From Pararhodobacter zhoushanensis (GTDB lineage: Bacteria > Pseudomonadota > Alphaproteobacteria > Rhodobacterales > Rhodobacteraceae): a DNA stretch of 64,000 nt. The notes beneath the pieces are model-generated. The model did not search any database, had not been told where the DNA came from, and saw nothing but the letters and a program-made list of their open reading frames with translations. This document shows, one piece after another, positions 50,548 to 58,857 of the stretch (its first letter is position 1; each line of letters begins with the position of its first letter). A program made the position numbers and the translations under genes. The stretch lies in contig NZ_REEZ01000001.1 in NCBI RefSeq assembly GCF_003990445.1, positions 372,001 through 436,000 of the forward strand. Reading direction: 5' to 3'.

Positions 50548-51672
50548 ATGAAACTGTCGAAACTCGCCGGACTCACAATTGCAGCTTCGGTACTTGCCTT
50601 CAGTGCAGCGGCGCAAGACCGCGTGCTGCGGATCGCACCGGCGGCCCCGCCGGCGCACCCGGCCAACGGTGTGCTCTACACCAACTTCGCGCAGTATCTG
50701 CCCGAAGAATCCGAGGGCCGTCTGGGCACCACGATGCTGGGCCCGGAAGTGGTCAATCTGGGCCAGATGAAGGACGCGCTGCAGAGCCAGGTTGCCGAAG
50801 TCGGTAACTTCCTGCCGCTCTACTTCCCGGCAGAACTGCCCTACATGGCGCTGGCCGGTGAGCTGTCGCTGACCTCGGGCAACAGTCAGGCTGCCGCGGC
50901 CGCGATGACCCAGTTCATCGTCGAATGCGAGCCGTGCCAGCAAGAGCTGCACGACTTCGGCTTTGTCTATCTGGGCTCGGGCGCGTCGGACGTCTACGAG
51001 ATCCTGTCGACCCGTCCGGTGCACTCGATCGCAGATCTGGAAGGCATGCGTCTGCGCTCGGGCGGCTCGCCCTGGGCCCGTTTCGCCGAGCATTTCGGCG
51101 CTGTCCCGGCTCAGATCTCGGTGAACGACACGTTTGAGGCCATCAGCCAGGGTGTTGTCGACGGCTCGATGGCGTCGATCGCTGACCTGATCTCGTTCCG
51201 TCTGGTCGACGTGATCACCCATGTCACCTTCGTGCCGCTGGGTCTGTATCAGGCAACGTCGAACTTCATGACCTCGGGCCTGACCTGGGAAAGCCTGTCG
51301 GTCGAGGACCGTGCCGCGATGGCCCGGGCTGCCAACCGCGCCAACGCCGATTTCACCGACCGTTGGGGCCGTTCGATGCCCGAAGAGGCCGAAGCTGCAG
51401 CGCGTGAAGCCGGGATCGAGCTGTATCAAGCGGACGACGAGTTCGTTGCTGCGGTGCAGGACTTCGTCGCGACCGAAGCGGCCAGCGCCGCGCAGATCTC
51501 GACCGAACGCTACGGCATTGCCGACGCCGAAGAGCGCATCGCGCGCTTCCAGGAGCTGTACAGCAACTGGGCAGCTGTTGCCGAAGAGGTCAACAACGAC
51601 CCGGTGGCCATGGCTGAGCGTGTGAACGAGGCCGTCTGGGCCAACGTCGACTACGCGACCTACGGCCAGTAA
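50548..51672 (+). CDS. TRAP transporter substrate-binding protein (DctP type)
   Basis: A 374-aa exported receptor, somewhat longer than usual. It has a signal peptide ending FSAAAQ, then RVLRIAPAAPPAHP, a GPEVVNLGQMKDALQSQ segment and GMRLRSGGSPWARFAEHFG with the likely ligand-binding arginine. It follows the amidohydrolase by 34 bases behind GGGAGGAG. Its receptor group differs from the other two TRAP systems here. The expected cargo is a phenylpropanoid acid (inference). Confidence 0.9.
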   Translation: MKLSKLAGLTIAASVLAFSAAAQDRVLRIAPAAPPAHPANGVLYTNFAQYLPEESEGRLGTTMLGPEVVNLGQMKDALQSQVAEVGNFLPLYFPAELPYMALAGELSLTSGNSQAAAAAMTQFIVECEPCQQELHDFGFVYLGSGASDVYEILSTRPVHSIADLEGMRLRSGGSPWARFAEHFGAVPAQISVNDTFEAISQGVVDGSMASIADLISFRLVDVITHVTFVPLGLYQATSNFMTSGLTWESLSVEDRAAMARAANRANADFTDRWGRSMPEEAEAAAREAGIELYQADDEFVAAVQDFVATEAASAAQISTERYGIADAEERIARFQELYSNWAAVAEEVNNDPVAMAERVNEAVWANVDYATYGQ

Positions 51673-51683
51673 TCCGCAAAAAC

Positions 51684-51714
51684 CATGCCGCCGGGGAACT
51701 TCCCCGGCGGCATG
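51684..51714 (+). terminator. Hairpin between dctP and dctQ (attenuator or mRNA stabiliser)
   Basis: A perfect 15-1-15 inverted repeat (arm CATGCCGCCGGGGAA) lies 12 bases after the dctP stop and is followed by CCTTTTA. Such a structure inside a transporter operon can cause partial termination or protect the 3' end, giving more binding protein than permease. Confidence 0.65.
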
Positions 51715-51749
51715 CCTTTTACCCTGCGGCCGGTTTCCGGGGAGGAACC

Positions 51750-52244
51750 ATGCAACGCCTAGAACGGATTGAAGACAGTCTGCTGGCCATGCTCGCCATC
51801 ATCGGCGCCGTGGCCACTCTGTCCCTGATGGCCCATGTCGCCATCGACATCACAATGCGAAACCTGATGAACGCGCCGATCCCCGCGACATTCGAGATCG
51901 TCACCAATTATTACATGGTCGCGCTGGCCTTTATTCCGCTGGCCTGGGTCGAACGGTCGGGCGGCATGGTGCAGGTCGAGGTGCTTGAAGGCTTCATGAG
52001 CCCCGGCGTGCTGCGCTTTTCGGACCGCATGGTCGCGCTGATCTCGACCATCGTCTACCTCATCCTCGCCTGGGTCACGTTCAAGGTCGCGCTGACCAAC
52101 ACCGCCCGCGGCAGCTACCTGATGGCCAACAGCACCCGCGTGCTGACATGGCCCGCCTACTGGCTGCCCCCGCTGGGCTTCGGACTTGCCGGTCTGGTCA
52201 CCCTGCTTCGCCTCTTCTCGCCGCTGAAGGATCCGCGCGTATGA
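51750..52244 (+). CDS. TRAP transporter small permease (DctQ type)
   Basis: A 164-aa protein with four hydrophobic helices. It includes an ATFEIVTNYYMVALAFIPLA segment with the helix-2 glutamate and VERSGGMVQVEVL, both typical of DctQ. A GGGGAGGA site precedes the ATG. It ends in an ATGA overlap with the DctM gene. Confidence 0.87.
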   Translation: MQRLERIEDSLLAMLAIIGAVATLSLMAHVAIDITMRNLMNAPIPATFEIVTNYYMVALAFIPLAWVERSGGMVQVEVLEGFMSPGVLRFSDRMVALISTIVYLILAWVTFKVALTNTARGSYLMANSTRVLTWPAYWLPPLGFGLAGLVTLLRLFSPLKDPRV

Positions 52245-53542
52245 GTATCACCATCGGCTTTACAGGCATCGCGGTGCTCTTTGTGCTGCTGGCCCTGCGC
52301 GTGCCCGTCGCCATCGCGCTGATCGGCGTCTCGTTTGGCGGTGTCGCCTGGATGCTGGGCCTGACCCCGGCGATCGGCATCATCTCGAACACCCCCTTCT
52401 CGTTCATCTCGAACTGGACCCTCTCAGCGGTGCCGATGTTCCTGCTGATGGGCTTCATCTCATACCACGCCGGGCTCACAGCGGGCCTGTTCGAGGCCGC
52501 CAAGGCCGTGCTGCGCCGGGTGCCCGGTGCGCTGGCGATCAGCTCGATCTTCGCCTGCTCGGGCTTCGCCGCCGTCTGCGGCTCGTCGCTGGCCACCGCT
52601 GCCGCCATGGGCCGCATCGCCATCCCCGAGATGGTGAAATCGGGCTATTCGCCCAGCTTCGCCTCGGGCGCGATTGCGGCGGGTGGCACCATCGGCGCGC
52701 TGATCCCGCCGTCGATTCTGATGATCGTCTATGGCGTCTTCGCCGAAACCTCGATCACCAAGGTCTTCGTCGGGGGCATCACCATCGGTCTGGTCACGGC
52801 GGTGTCCTATTCCATCATCGTCCTGCTGACCTGCTGGCTGCGCCCCGACATCGCACCGCCCCGGCCGCTGGATGCCGACGGGCTGGACACCCGCAAGGCC
52901 CTGCTCAACATCTGGCCGATCCTGTTGCTGATGTTCATCGTCTTCGGCGGGCTGTTTTCGGGCCTGTTCACCGCCACCGAGGCGGGTGCCGTGGGGGCGC
53001 TGGGGTCGCTGTTGATCGGTGTCGGCACCAAGCGGATGAACTGGCAGATCTTCAAGACCTCGATGATCGAGACGCTGCAAACCTCGTCCTCGCTGTTCAT
53101 CATCGGCGTTGGTGCCGCGATGTTCACGCGCTTTCTGGGCCTCACCGGGCTGTCGAGCTATATCTCGAACTGGGTCAGCGGTGCCGAGCTGAGCTATGTT
53201 CAGCTGATGATCAGCGTCGTGGTGATCTACCTGATCCTTGGCATGTTCATGGAACCCTTCGGCGCGATGATGGTCACCCTGCCGGTATTGCTGCCCATCT
53301 TCCGGGCCGAGGGTATCGACCTGATCTGGTTCGGCGTGCTGCTCGTCAAGCTGCTTGAGATCGGCATGATAACGCCCCCTGTGGGGATGAACGTCTTTGT
53401 CATCCGAAATGTCGCCAGCCAATACGCGACCGTTTCGCAGATCTTCAAAGGCGTTGTGCCCTTCCTGGCGGCTGACATCGTGGTGGTGTTCATCGTCATC
53501 GCCTTCCCCTCTCTGATCCTGTTCCTGCCGAGGTTGATGTGA
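52241..53542 (+). CDS. TRAP transporter large permease (DctM type)
   Basis: A 433-aa transporter core with CGSSLATAAAMGRIA, GTIGALIPPSILM and MITPPVGMNVFVI motifs. The ATG at 52241 overlaps the dctQ stop; the upstream part of the frame is a shadow of dctQ. It ends in a GTGA overlap with the acyl-CoA dehydrogenase gene, tying uptake to catabolism. Confidence 0.92.
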   Translation: MSITIGFTGIAVLFVLLALRVPVAIALIGVSFGGVAWMLGLTPAIGIISNTPFSFISNWTLSAVPMFLLMGFISYHAGLTAGLFEAAKAVLRRVPGALAISSIFACSGFAAVCGSSLATAAAMGRIAIPEMVKSGYSPSFASGAIAAGGTIGALIPPSILMIVYGVFAETSITKVFVGGITIGLVTAVSYSIIVLLTCWLRPDIAPPRPLDADGLDTRKALLNIWPILLLMFIVFGGLFSGLFTATEAGAVGALGSLLIGVGTKRMNWQIFKTSMIETLQTSSSLFIIGVGAAMFTRFLGLTGLSSYISNWVSGAELSYVQLMISVVVIYLILGMFMEPFGAMMVTLPVLLPIFRAEGIDLIWFGVLLVKLLEIGMITPPVGMNVFVIRNVASQYATVSQIFKGVVPFLAADIVVVFIVIAFPSLILFLPRLM

Positions 53543-55113
53543 CTTACAGACATGACGCGTCCGCAATGATGGCGGCGCTCACCGTGACACCGAACTGGGC
53601 CCGCGTTCGCGGGCCCATCGACGATGAAACGCTCGAGTCGATCCTGACCGAAGCCGCCAAGATGGCCGAAGGCGCTATCGCCCCGCTCGACATCCCCGCC
53701 GACCGCGAGGGCGCGGTGTTTGACGCAGGCTCTGTGCGTGTCCCCGCTGTCTATCACCCCGCCTTTGACGCGCTGGTCGAGGGCGGCTGGCTGGGTCTGG
53801 AACAGCCCGAGGACTTCGGTGGCATGGGTATGCCGCTGACCATGTTCGCCGCCGCCAACCCGCTGTTCGAGCGCGCCTGCCCTGCCTTCATGATGGCTGT
53901 GGGCGGCACCCGCTCGGCCGCGCTGCTGCTGGCCGAATGGGCCGAGCCGTCGCTGCGCGATGACTGGGTGCCCGCGCTGGTTGCCGGTGAGCGCTGCGCA
54001 ACGATCTGCATTTCCGAACCGGGCGCAGGCTCGGACGTGGGCCGAATCCGTACCAAGGCCGTCAAGGACGCCGATGGCTGGTCGGTCAGCGGCCAGAAGA
54101 TCTGGATCAGCTTTGGCGATCACGACATTCGCGAGCGTATCGGGCACTGCCTGCTGGCGCGCACCGGAGACGCGCCGGGCACGCGCGGCCTGAGCCTGTT
54201 TCTGGTCGAGCGCGGCCCCGGCGTCACCTGCGAGCGGCTCGAGGAAAAGATGGGCCTGCACGGCTCTCCCACCTGCGCGCTGCAATTCGACGGCGCGCGC
54301 GCGCGGTTGATCGGTGAGGAAGGGCGCGGTCTGCCGCAGCTGTTCACCATGATCCGCCACATGCGCCTGACCGTTGCCTGTCAGGGTCTGGGCACCGCGC
54401 TCAAATGCTATGACGTGGCCGCGACCCACGCCGCCGACCGCCGCCAAGGCGGCAACCCCAAGGAACCGCCAGTCGCGATTATCGAGCACCCCGATGTGCG
54501 CCGCCAGCTGATCGCGATGAAAAGCGCGATCGACATCTACCGTCTGGCCCTGCTCGAAGCCGCCACCGCCGCCGATCTGAGCGCCGAGGATGAAGACCTC
54601 GCCCGCTTCACCGCGTGGATGCTGCCTTTGGTCAAGAACTTCGGCGCCGAGCTGTCCTTCGACACCGCGGGCAAGGCGATCATGGTGCTGGGCGGCGCCG
54701 GGTTTACCAAGGATTACACGCTGGAACAGTCGCTGCGCGACAGCCGCGTGTTCGCGATCTATGAGGGCACGACCGGCATGCAGGGGCAGGATTTCTTCCT
54801 GCGTCAGACGCTGGGCGATGGCGGCAAGGCGCTGCAAAGCTTCCTGACCCGCGCCCGCGTTGAGTGCGCCGATCACCCGGCGCAGGCAGCGGTGATCGAG
54901 CAATTCGCGGCGTTCATGGACGACGCGATGGCCGAACCCGACCGCAGCCGTCAGGCGTGGATGGCCGACAGCGTGTTGCGTGCGGGCTGGGTGGCGGTGC
55001 AGGCGTGGCTGTCCACGCGGATCGCCGACACGCCCGAGGCCAAGCACTTCATGGCCAGCGCCTCAGCCCAGTTGGCGATGCACATCGCCACGGCACAAGC
55101 CCCCGTCGCCTAA
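53539..55113 (+). CDS. Acyl-CoA dehydrogenase (long form)
   Basis: A 524-aa flavoprotein with the acyl-CoA dehydrogenase N, middle and C domains. It shows CISEPGAGSDVG, SGQKIWISFGDHD and the catalytic-glutamate segment VFAIYEGTTGMQGQDF, followed by about 100 extra C-terminal residues as in the FadE5/DmdC-like long subgroup. It starts with GTG overlapping the DctM stop. In this operon it could oxidise 3-arylpropionyl-CoA (dihydro-hydroxycinnamoyl-CoA) to the enoyl-CoA used by the hydratase, as CouT does in Rhodococcus (by recall). Substrate inferred. Confidence 0.87.
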   Translation: MTYRHDASAMMAALTVTPNWARVRGPIDDETLESILTEAAKMAEGAIAPLDIPADREGAVFDAGSVRVPAVYHPAFDALVEGGWLGLEQPEDFGGMGMPLTMFAAANPLFERACPAFMMAVGGTRSAALLLAEWAEPSLRDDWVPALVAGERCATICISEPGAGSDVGRIRTKAVKDADGWSVSGQKIWISFGDHDIRERIGHCLLARTGDAPGTRGLSLFLVERGPGVTCERLEEKMGLHGSPTCALQFDGARARLIGEEGRGLPQLFTMIRHMRLTVACQGLGTALKCYDVAATHAADRRQGGNPKEPPVAIIEHPDVRRQLIAMKSAIDIYRLALLEAATAADLSAEDEDLARFTAWMLPLVKNFGAELSFDTAGKAIMVLGGAGFTKDYTLEQSLRDSRVFAIYEGTTGMQGQDFFLRQTLGDGGKALQSFLTRARVECADHPAQAAVIEQFAAFMDDAMAEPDRSRQAWMADSVLRAGWVAVQAWLSTRIADTPEAKHFMASASAQLAMHIATAQAPVA

Positions 55114-56279
55114 AGGCTGGCGCCCACCCGGTGCAGGATCTCGACCAGTTGAGCCTGCGCCGCGGTGGGCAACCAGTCCTCGCGCGTGGTCAGCCCGATG
55201 GACCGCGCGGTTTCCGGCAAGGTCACATCGAGCGGCCTCAGCGCCCCCAGCGCGATCTCGGCCCCCGCCTGCATCCGGCTGAGGCAACCGATGTGATCGC
55301 TCAGGATCAGCAGCTCGCGCAGCAAGACCAGCGAGCTGCACTCGATCATCGCCAGCCGCCGCGGCCCGAATTCGGCCAGATACCGCTCGAACGATGCGCG
55401 CGAAGGCGTACCGGGGCGCGGAACGATCCACGGATACCGCGCGAGCTGGTCAAGGCTCGGCTCTCCGCCCTGAAGCAGCGGATGGCCCGGTCGCACCACC
55501 AACACCAGATCGTCGGTGAACAGCGGTGTCTGCACCACCTCGGGCACCGGCAAAGGCTCGCGCAACGCGCCGACGATCATATCGATCTCGCCGCGCCGCA
55601 GACCTGCCAGCATGTCCGTATACGGCCCGTCCAGAATGCGCAGCGGCATGGTCGGGCGCAAAAGACGGAACTCGGCAATCGCGCGCGGCAGCACAATCGA
55701 GCGTGACAGCGGCAACGCGCCAATGACGATCTGCCCGGCTTCATGCCCGGCCAGATCGGCCAATTCCGCGGCGGCCTGCTCCAGTTCCGAAAAACACAAC
55801 CGCGCCGCATCGGCCAACATCTGCGCCGCACGGGTCGGCTGCATCCGTTTGCCGGTGCGCTGGAACAGTGGCCGCCCCGCTTCGGACTCAAGCTGCGTCA
55901 CCGCGCGGTGGACGCTGGGCTGCGACAGGCCAAGACGCTGGGCGGCAAAGGTAAAATTCTCGGCGTCGCGCACGGCGATCAGCGCGCCGAGTTGCGAGCG
56001 CGTGGCGGTCAGCACCAGACGCGGGGCCACCACCGCCAGCGACGCATCGAGCCGCGCCAGCGCGCGCCGCACCCGCAGGCCAAAGGCGCGCCCGGCATCC
56101 GTGGGACCGGACGCATCGCGCGCGTGATGGATCAGCGCCATGCCCGCCTCGCGTTCCAGCCGCGCGATGGCCTGCGAGGCCGCAGGTTGCGAAATGTTGC
56201 ACGCCCGCGCCGCGCCGGTGATCGTGCCGCAGTCAAGCACGGCCAGAAACACCCGCAAATGGCGCAGGCTGGGGGTCAT
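55110..56279 (-). CDS. LysR-type regulator with two N-terminal helix-turn-helix domains
   Basis: A 389-aa protein, about 90 residues longer than ordinary LysR regulators. Two LysR-type winged helices occur in tandem: residues 5-62 (GTITGAARACNISQPAASQ) and 94-151 (NFTFAAQRLGLSQPSVHRA). A single effector-binding domain follows (QIVIGALPLSRSIVLPRAI onward). The ATG at 56279 overlaps the stop of the dehydrogenase gene upstream. It lies beside galB-ligK-galD and is probably their regulator. The double DNA-binding domain is unusual and appears intact, not a frameshift. Confidence 0.85.
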   Translation of the reverse strand: MTPSLRHLRVFLAVLDCGTITGAARACNISQPAASQAIARLEREAGMALIHHARDASGPTDAGRAFGLRVRRALARLDASLAVVAPRLVLTATRSQLGALIAVRDAENFTFAAQRLGLSQPSVHRAVTQLESEAGRPLFQRTGKRMQPTRAAQMLADAARLCFSELEQAAAELADLAGHEAGQIVIGALPLSRSIVLPRAIAEFRLLRPTMPLRILDGPYTDMLAGLRRGEIDMIVGALREPLPVPEVVQTPLFTDDLVLVVRPGHPLLQGGEPSLDQLARYPWIVPRPGTPSRASFERYLAEFGPRRLAMIECSSLVLLRELLILSDHIGCLSRMQAGAEIALGALRPLDVTLPETARSIGLTTREDWLPTAAQAQLVEILHRVGASL

Positions 56280-57127
56280 GGTTTCAGCGCGGCCAGCAAC
56301 GCATCGGCGCGCGGGCCAAGGTCGTCCCTGTCCATCGCCACCTTCAAACTGCCAATCTGATCTTGCCATTGCGCTGTCGCGGCGGCCATGCGGTCGGGCA
56401 GATCCAGCTCGCGCAGCGTCTTGGCAACTTCACGCATTTCCGAAGCACGCCGCTGTCCATGCACCGCCATGCGCTCGAAGTTATAGGCACTGCGCGCGGT
56501 CCAGTCGAAGCCCGGATCGGACGCCTGCAACGAGGCCAGCACCCGCTCCTCAACCCCCGCCTTGCGCGCGCCTAGCACGCATTCGGCGGTCAGCGCCTCG
56601 ATCCCCTTGATCATCACCGAGCGCAGCATCTTGATCGTCGAGGCCTGCCCCACCGTGTCGCCCACCACCGTCGGGTTCATCCCCAGACTGCGCAGCTGCC
56701 CGGCGGCTTCCTCGGCCCAGGGCCCGGCCAGCAACAGCGGCACCCTGGCGCGCAGCGGATGAACCGGCGCCATGATTGCCACATCGACATACCGCCCCTG
56801 CCCCGCCTCGATCAGCGCGGCGGCCTGCGTCTTGGTGCCGGGCGAGCAGGAATTGCCGTCAAACCACAGCGTACCGGGGGCCAGATGCGGCACGCAGTCC
56901 TCAGCCGCTGCGGCAGCGCGGTCCGCCGTCACCAGACACCACACCGCCCCGGCACCGGCCAAAGCCAGCGCCCGGTCGCCCGGCATCACCTCGAGTGCGC
57001 GCATCGCGGCAGCCCGCTCACGGTTCACGTCATAGCCCGCGACCCGCTCAAGCCCGCCCCGCGACAGGCTTCCCGCAAAGGCCTGTCCCGCTTCACCAAA
57101 CCCGACAAATGCCAGTTTTCCGTTCAT
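56276..57127 (-). CDS. NAD(P)-dependent oxidoreductase with DUF1932 C-terminus
   Basis: A 283-aa protein of the 6-phosphogluconate/3-hydroxyisobutyrate dehydrogenase class. It has the N-terminal NAD fold FVGFGEAGQAFAGSL, DVAIMAPVHP and a lysine-containing helix GQASTIKMLRSVMIKG in the active-site position, then a DUF1932 helical domain. It is divergent from galB and co-transcribed with the LysR gene. DUF1932 proteins often accompany oxalomesaconate genes, perhaps oxidising or reducing a C6 or C7 hydroxy-acid; the reaction is not established. Confidence 0.78.
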   Translation of the reverse strand: MNGKLAFVGFGEAGQAFAGSLSRGGLERVAGYDVNRERAAAMRALEVMPGDRALALAGAGAVWCLVTADRAAAAAEDCVPHLAPGTLWFDGNSCSPGTKTQAAALIEAGQGRYVDVAIMAPVHPLRARVPLLLAGPWAEEAAGQLRSLGMNPTVVGDTVGQASTIKMLRSVMIKGIEALTAECVLGARKAGVEERVLASLQASDPGFDWTARSAYNFERMAVHGQRRASEMREVAKTLRELDLPDRMAAATAQWQDQIGSLKVAMDRDDLGPRADALLAALKP

Positions 57128-57255
57128 TCTTTCCTCTGGGTCAGCCCCTGCTCTTCGGCAGGGACTATAGCACCGCCTTATACCTGCGCACAGCTTTCCG
57201 ATTTGCGTTTACGCCGGGTTTTCCGCACTCTGCGCGCAGATTTGGAGGACCCATC
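57128..57255. promoter_or_regulatory. Divergent promoter region, DUF1932-LysR / galB
   Basis: The 128-base gap should hold the promoter of the galB-ligK-galD operon and the LysR operon. No strong palindrome was found by eye; weak T-N11-A sites are possible but not distinctive. Confidence 0.35.
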
Positions 57256-57987
57256 ATGACACCGAAGAAAACCGCGCTCATCGTCAGCGCCCATGCCGCC
57301 GATTTCGTCTGGCGCTGCGGCGGCGCGATCGCCCTGCACGCCGAGCTGGGCTATAACGTCACCGTCGCCTGCCTGTCGTATGGCGAGCGCGGCGAAAGCG
57401 CCAAGCTGTGGAAAGAAGGCAAATCGCTGCAAGAGGTCAAGGACATCCGCAAGGCCGAGGCCGAAGCCGCTGCCAAAGCGCTGGGTGTGCATGATCTGGT
57501 CGAGTTCGATCTGGGCGACTACCCGATGGATTTCACCCGCGAGACCCGCTTCAAGCTGGTCGATGTGATGCGCGCGGTGCAGCCGTCCTTCATCATGTCG
57601 CACTCGAAATGGGATCCGTATAACTCGGACCACATGCAGACCACGCAGATCGTGCTTGAATGCCGCGCCACTGCGCAGGCCTGGGGCCATAACCCCGGCG
57701 AGAAAGTCCTTGGCGCGCCGCAGGTCTACCTGTTCGAGCCGCACCAGACCGAGCAGATGGGCTGGAAGCCGGACGTGTTCCTCGACATCACGTCGGTCTG
57801 GGACAAGAAACGCGCAGCGATGGAGGCCATGAACGGTCAGGTCCACCTGTGGGACTTCTACACCCGTGTCGCCCAGCAGCGCGCCAACCACTTCAAGCGC
57901 AACTCGGGCGGCATGTCCGGCGGGCGCGATTGCAAATACGCTGAAGGGTTTGAGTCGATCTTCCCGCGCACGGTCGACGAGCTTTGA
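57256..57987 (+). CDS. galB: 4-oxalomesaconate hydratase (PIG-L/LmbE family)
   Basis: A 243-aa PIG-L-family metalloenzyme whose N-terminus [19 protein letters not shown] matches GalB, where the usual AHPDD motif is replaced. [16 protein letters not shown] and [12 protein letters not shown] carry further metal ligands. GalB adds water to 4-oxalomesaconate to give 4-carboxy-4-hydroxy-2-oxoadipate in gallate and protocatechuate 4,5-cleavage. GGAGGA lies 8 bases before the ATG. The aldolase gene follows in the same direction. Confidence 0.88.
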   Translation: MTPKKTALIVSAHAADFVWRCGGAIALHAELGYNVTVACLSYGERGESAKLWKEGKSLQEVKDIRKAEAEAAAKALGVHDLVEFDLGDYPMDFTRETRFKLVDVMRAVQPSFIMSHSKWDPYNSDHMQTTQIVLECRATAQAWGHNPGEKVLGAPQVYLFEPHQTEQMGWKPDVFLDITSVWDKKRAAMEAMNGQVHLWDFYTRVAQQRANHFKRNSGGMSGGRDCKYAEGFESIFPRTVDEL

Positions 57988-58027
57988 GCCTCCTGCGGCG
58001 CGGATGCAAGCCCGCGCCACAGGATCC

Positions 58028-58054
58028 CGGGGGTGCCGATCACCGGCGCCCCCG
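58028..58054 (+). other. Intercistronic hairpin galB-ligK
   Basis: Arms 58028-58038 and 58044-58054 pair over 11 bases with one G-T wobble and a 5-base loop. There is no T-run, so it may stabilise or process the transcript rather than end it. Confidence 0.5.
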
Positions 58055-58081
58055 ACTGAATATTCACGAAAGAGGCTGATC

Positions 58082-58753
58082 ATGGCTGTAGTCGTTCAGA
58101 ACATCGAGCGTGCCGACAAGGCAATCATCGAAGCCCTCGGCAAGGCCGGGGTCGCCACCGTTCACGAAGCACAGGGGCGTACCGGCCTGATGGGCTGCAA
58201 GATGCGCCCCATCCAGCAGGATCTGAGCATCGCCGGATCGGCGGTGACGATTTCGGCAGCGCCCGGCGATAACTGGATGATCCACGTCGCCATCGAGCAG
58301 CTGCAAGAGGGCGATGTGATGGTGCTGGCACCGACCTCGCCCTGCGACATGGGGTATTTCGGCGATCTGCTGGCGACCTCGGCGCTGGCACGGGGGTGCC
58401 GCGCGCTGATCATCGACGCGGGCGTCCGCGACACGCGCGATCTGCGGTCGATGGGGTTTGGCGTGTGGTCGACGGCGGTGTCGTCGCAGGGCACGGTCAA
58501 GGAAACGCTGGGCTCGGTGAACATCCCGATCGTCTGCGCGGGCGCGCTGGTCAATCCGGGCGATGTGGTGATTGCCGATGACGACGGCGTGGTCATCGTG
58601 CCGCGCGCCGACGCGGCAGCGGTGCAGGCCGCCGCCCAGAAGCGTCTGGATGCCGAGGAAGCCAAGCGGCTGAAACTGGCGGCGGGCGAGCTGGGGCTGG
58701 ACATCTATTCGATGCGCGAGCGGCTGGCCGAGAAAGGCCTGAAGTATATCTGA
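58082..58753 (+). CDS. ligK: 4-carboxy-4-hydroxy-2-oxoadipate aldolase / oxaloacetate decarboxylase
   Basis: A 223-aa RraA-fold class II aldolase with [19 protein letters not shown] and GVRDTRD, the metal- and substrate-binding segments of LigK/GalC/HMG aldolases, and [16 protein letters not shown] near the end. It splits 4-carboxy-4-hydroxy-2-oxoadipate into pyruvate and oxaloacetate, the last step of the 4,5-cleavage pathway, and usually also decarboxylates oxaloacetate. It lies between galB and galD, which fixes the role well. Confidence 0.9.
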   Translation: MAVVVQNIERADKAIIEALGKAGVATVHEAQGRTGLMGCKMRPIQQDLSIAGSAVTISAAPGDNWMIHVAIEQLQEGDVMVLAPTSPCDMGYFGDLLATSALARGCRALIIDAGVRDTRDLRSMGFGVWSTAVSSQGTVKETLGSVNIPIVCAGALVNPGDVVIADDDGVVIVPRADAAAVQAAAQKRLDAEEAKRLKLAAGELGLDIYSMRERLAEKGLKYI

Positions 58754-58763
58754 GCGGGGAAAG

Positions 58764-58824
58764 CCGGGGGGCTGCTGCCCCCCGGACCCCCTGCCCAGAG
58801 GAGGGGGCACGCCCCCTCCTCTGG
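58764..58824 (+). terminator. Double hairpin between ligK and galD
   Basis: A perfect 9-4-9 stem (58764-58785) and a perfect 14-2-14 stem (58795-58824; arm CCAGAGGAGGGGGC) lie between two genes of the same pathway and direction. They may end the ligK message, leaving galD to its own promoter, or insulate expression. They belong to the recurrent intergenic element. Confidence 0.65.
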
Positions 58825-58831
58825 ACTCCAC

Positions 58832-58857
58832 CCGTGGATATTTGAGGACAGATGATG
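58832..58857 (+). repeat. Intergenic repeat core, copy 5 (fused to the galD start)
   Basis: The core begins CCGTGGATATTTGAGGACAG and its terminal ATGATG supplies the start codons of galD. No other ribosome-binding site is obvious, so the element itself serves as the galD leader. Confidence 0.75.
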
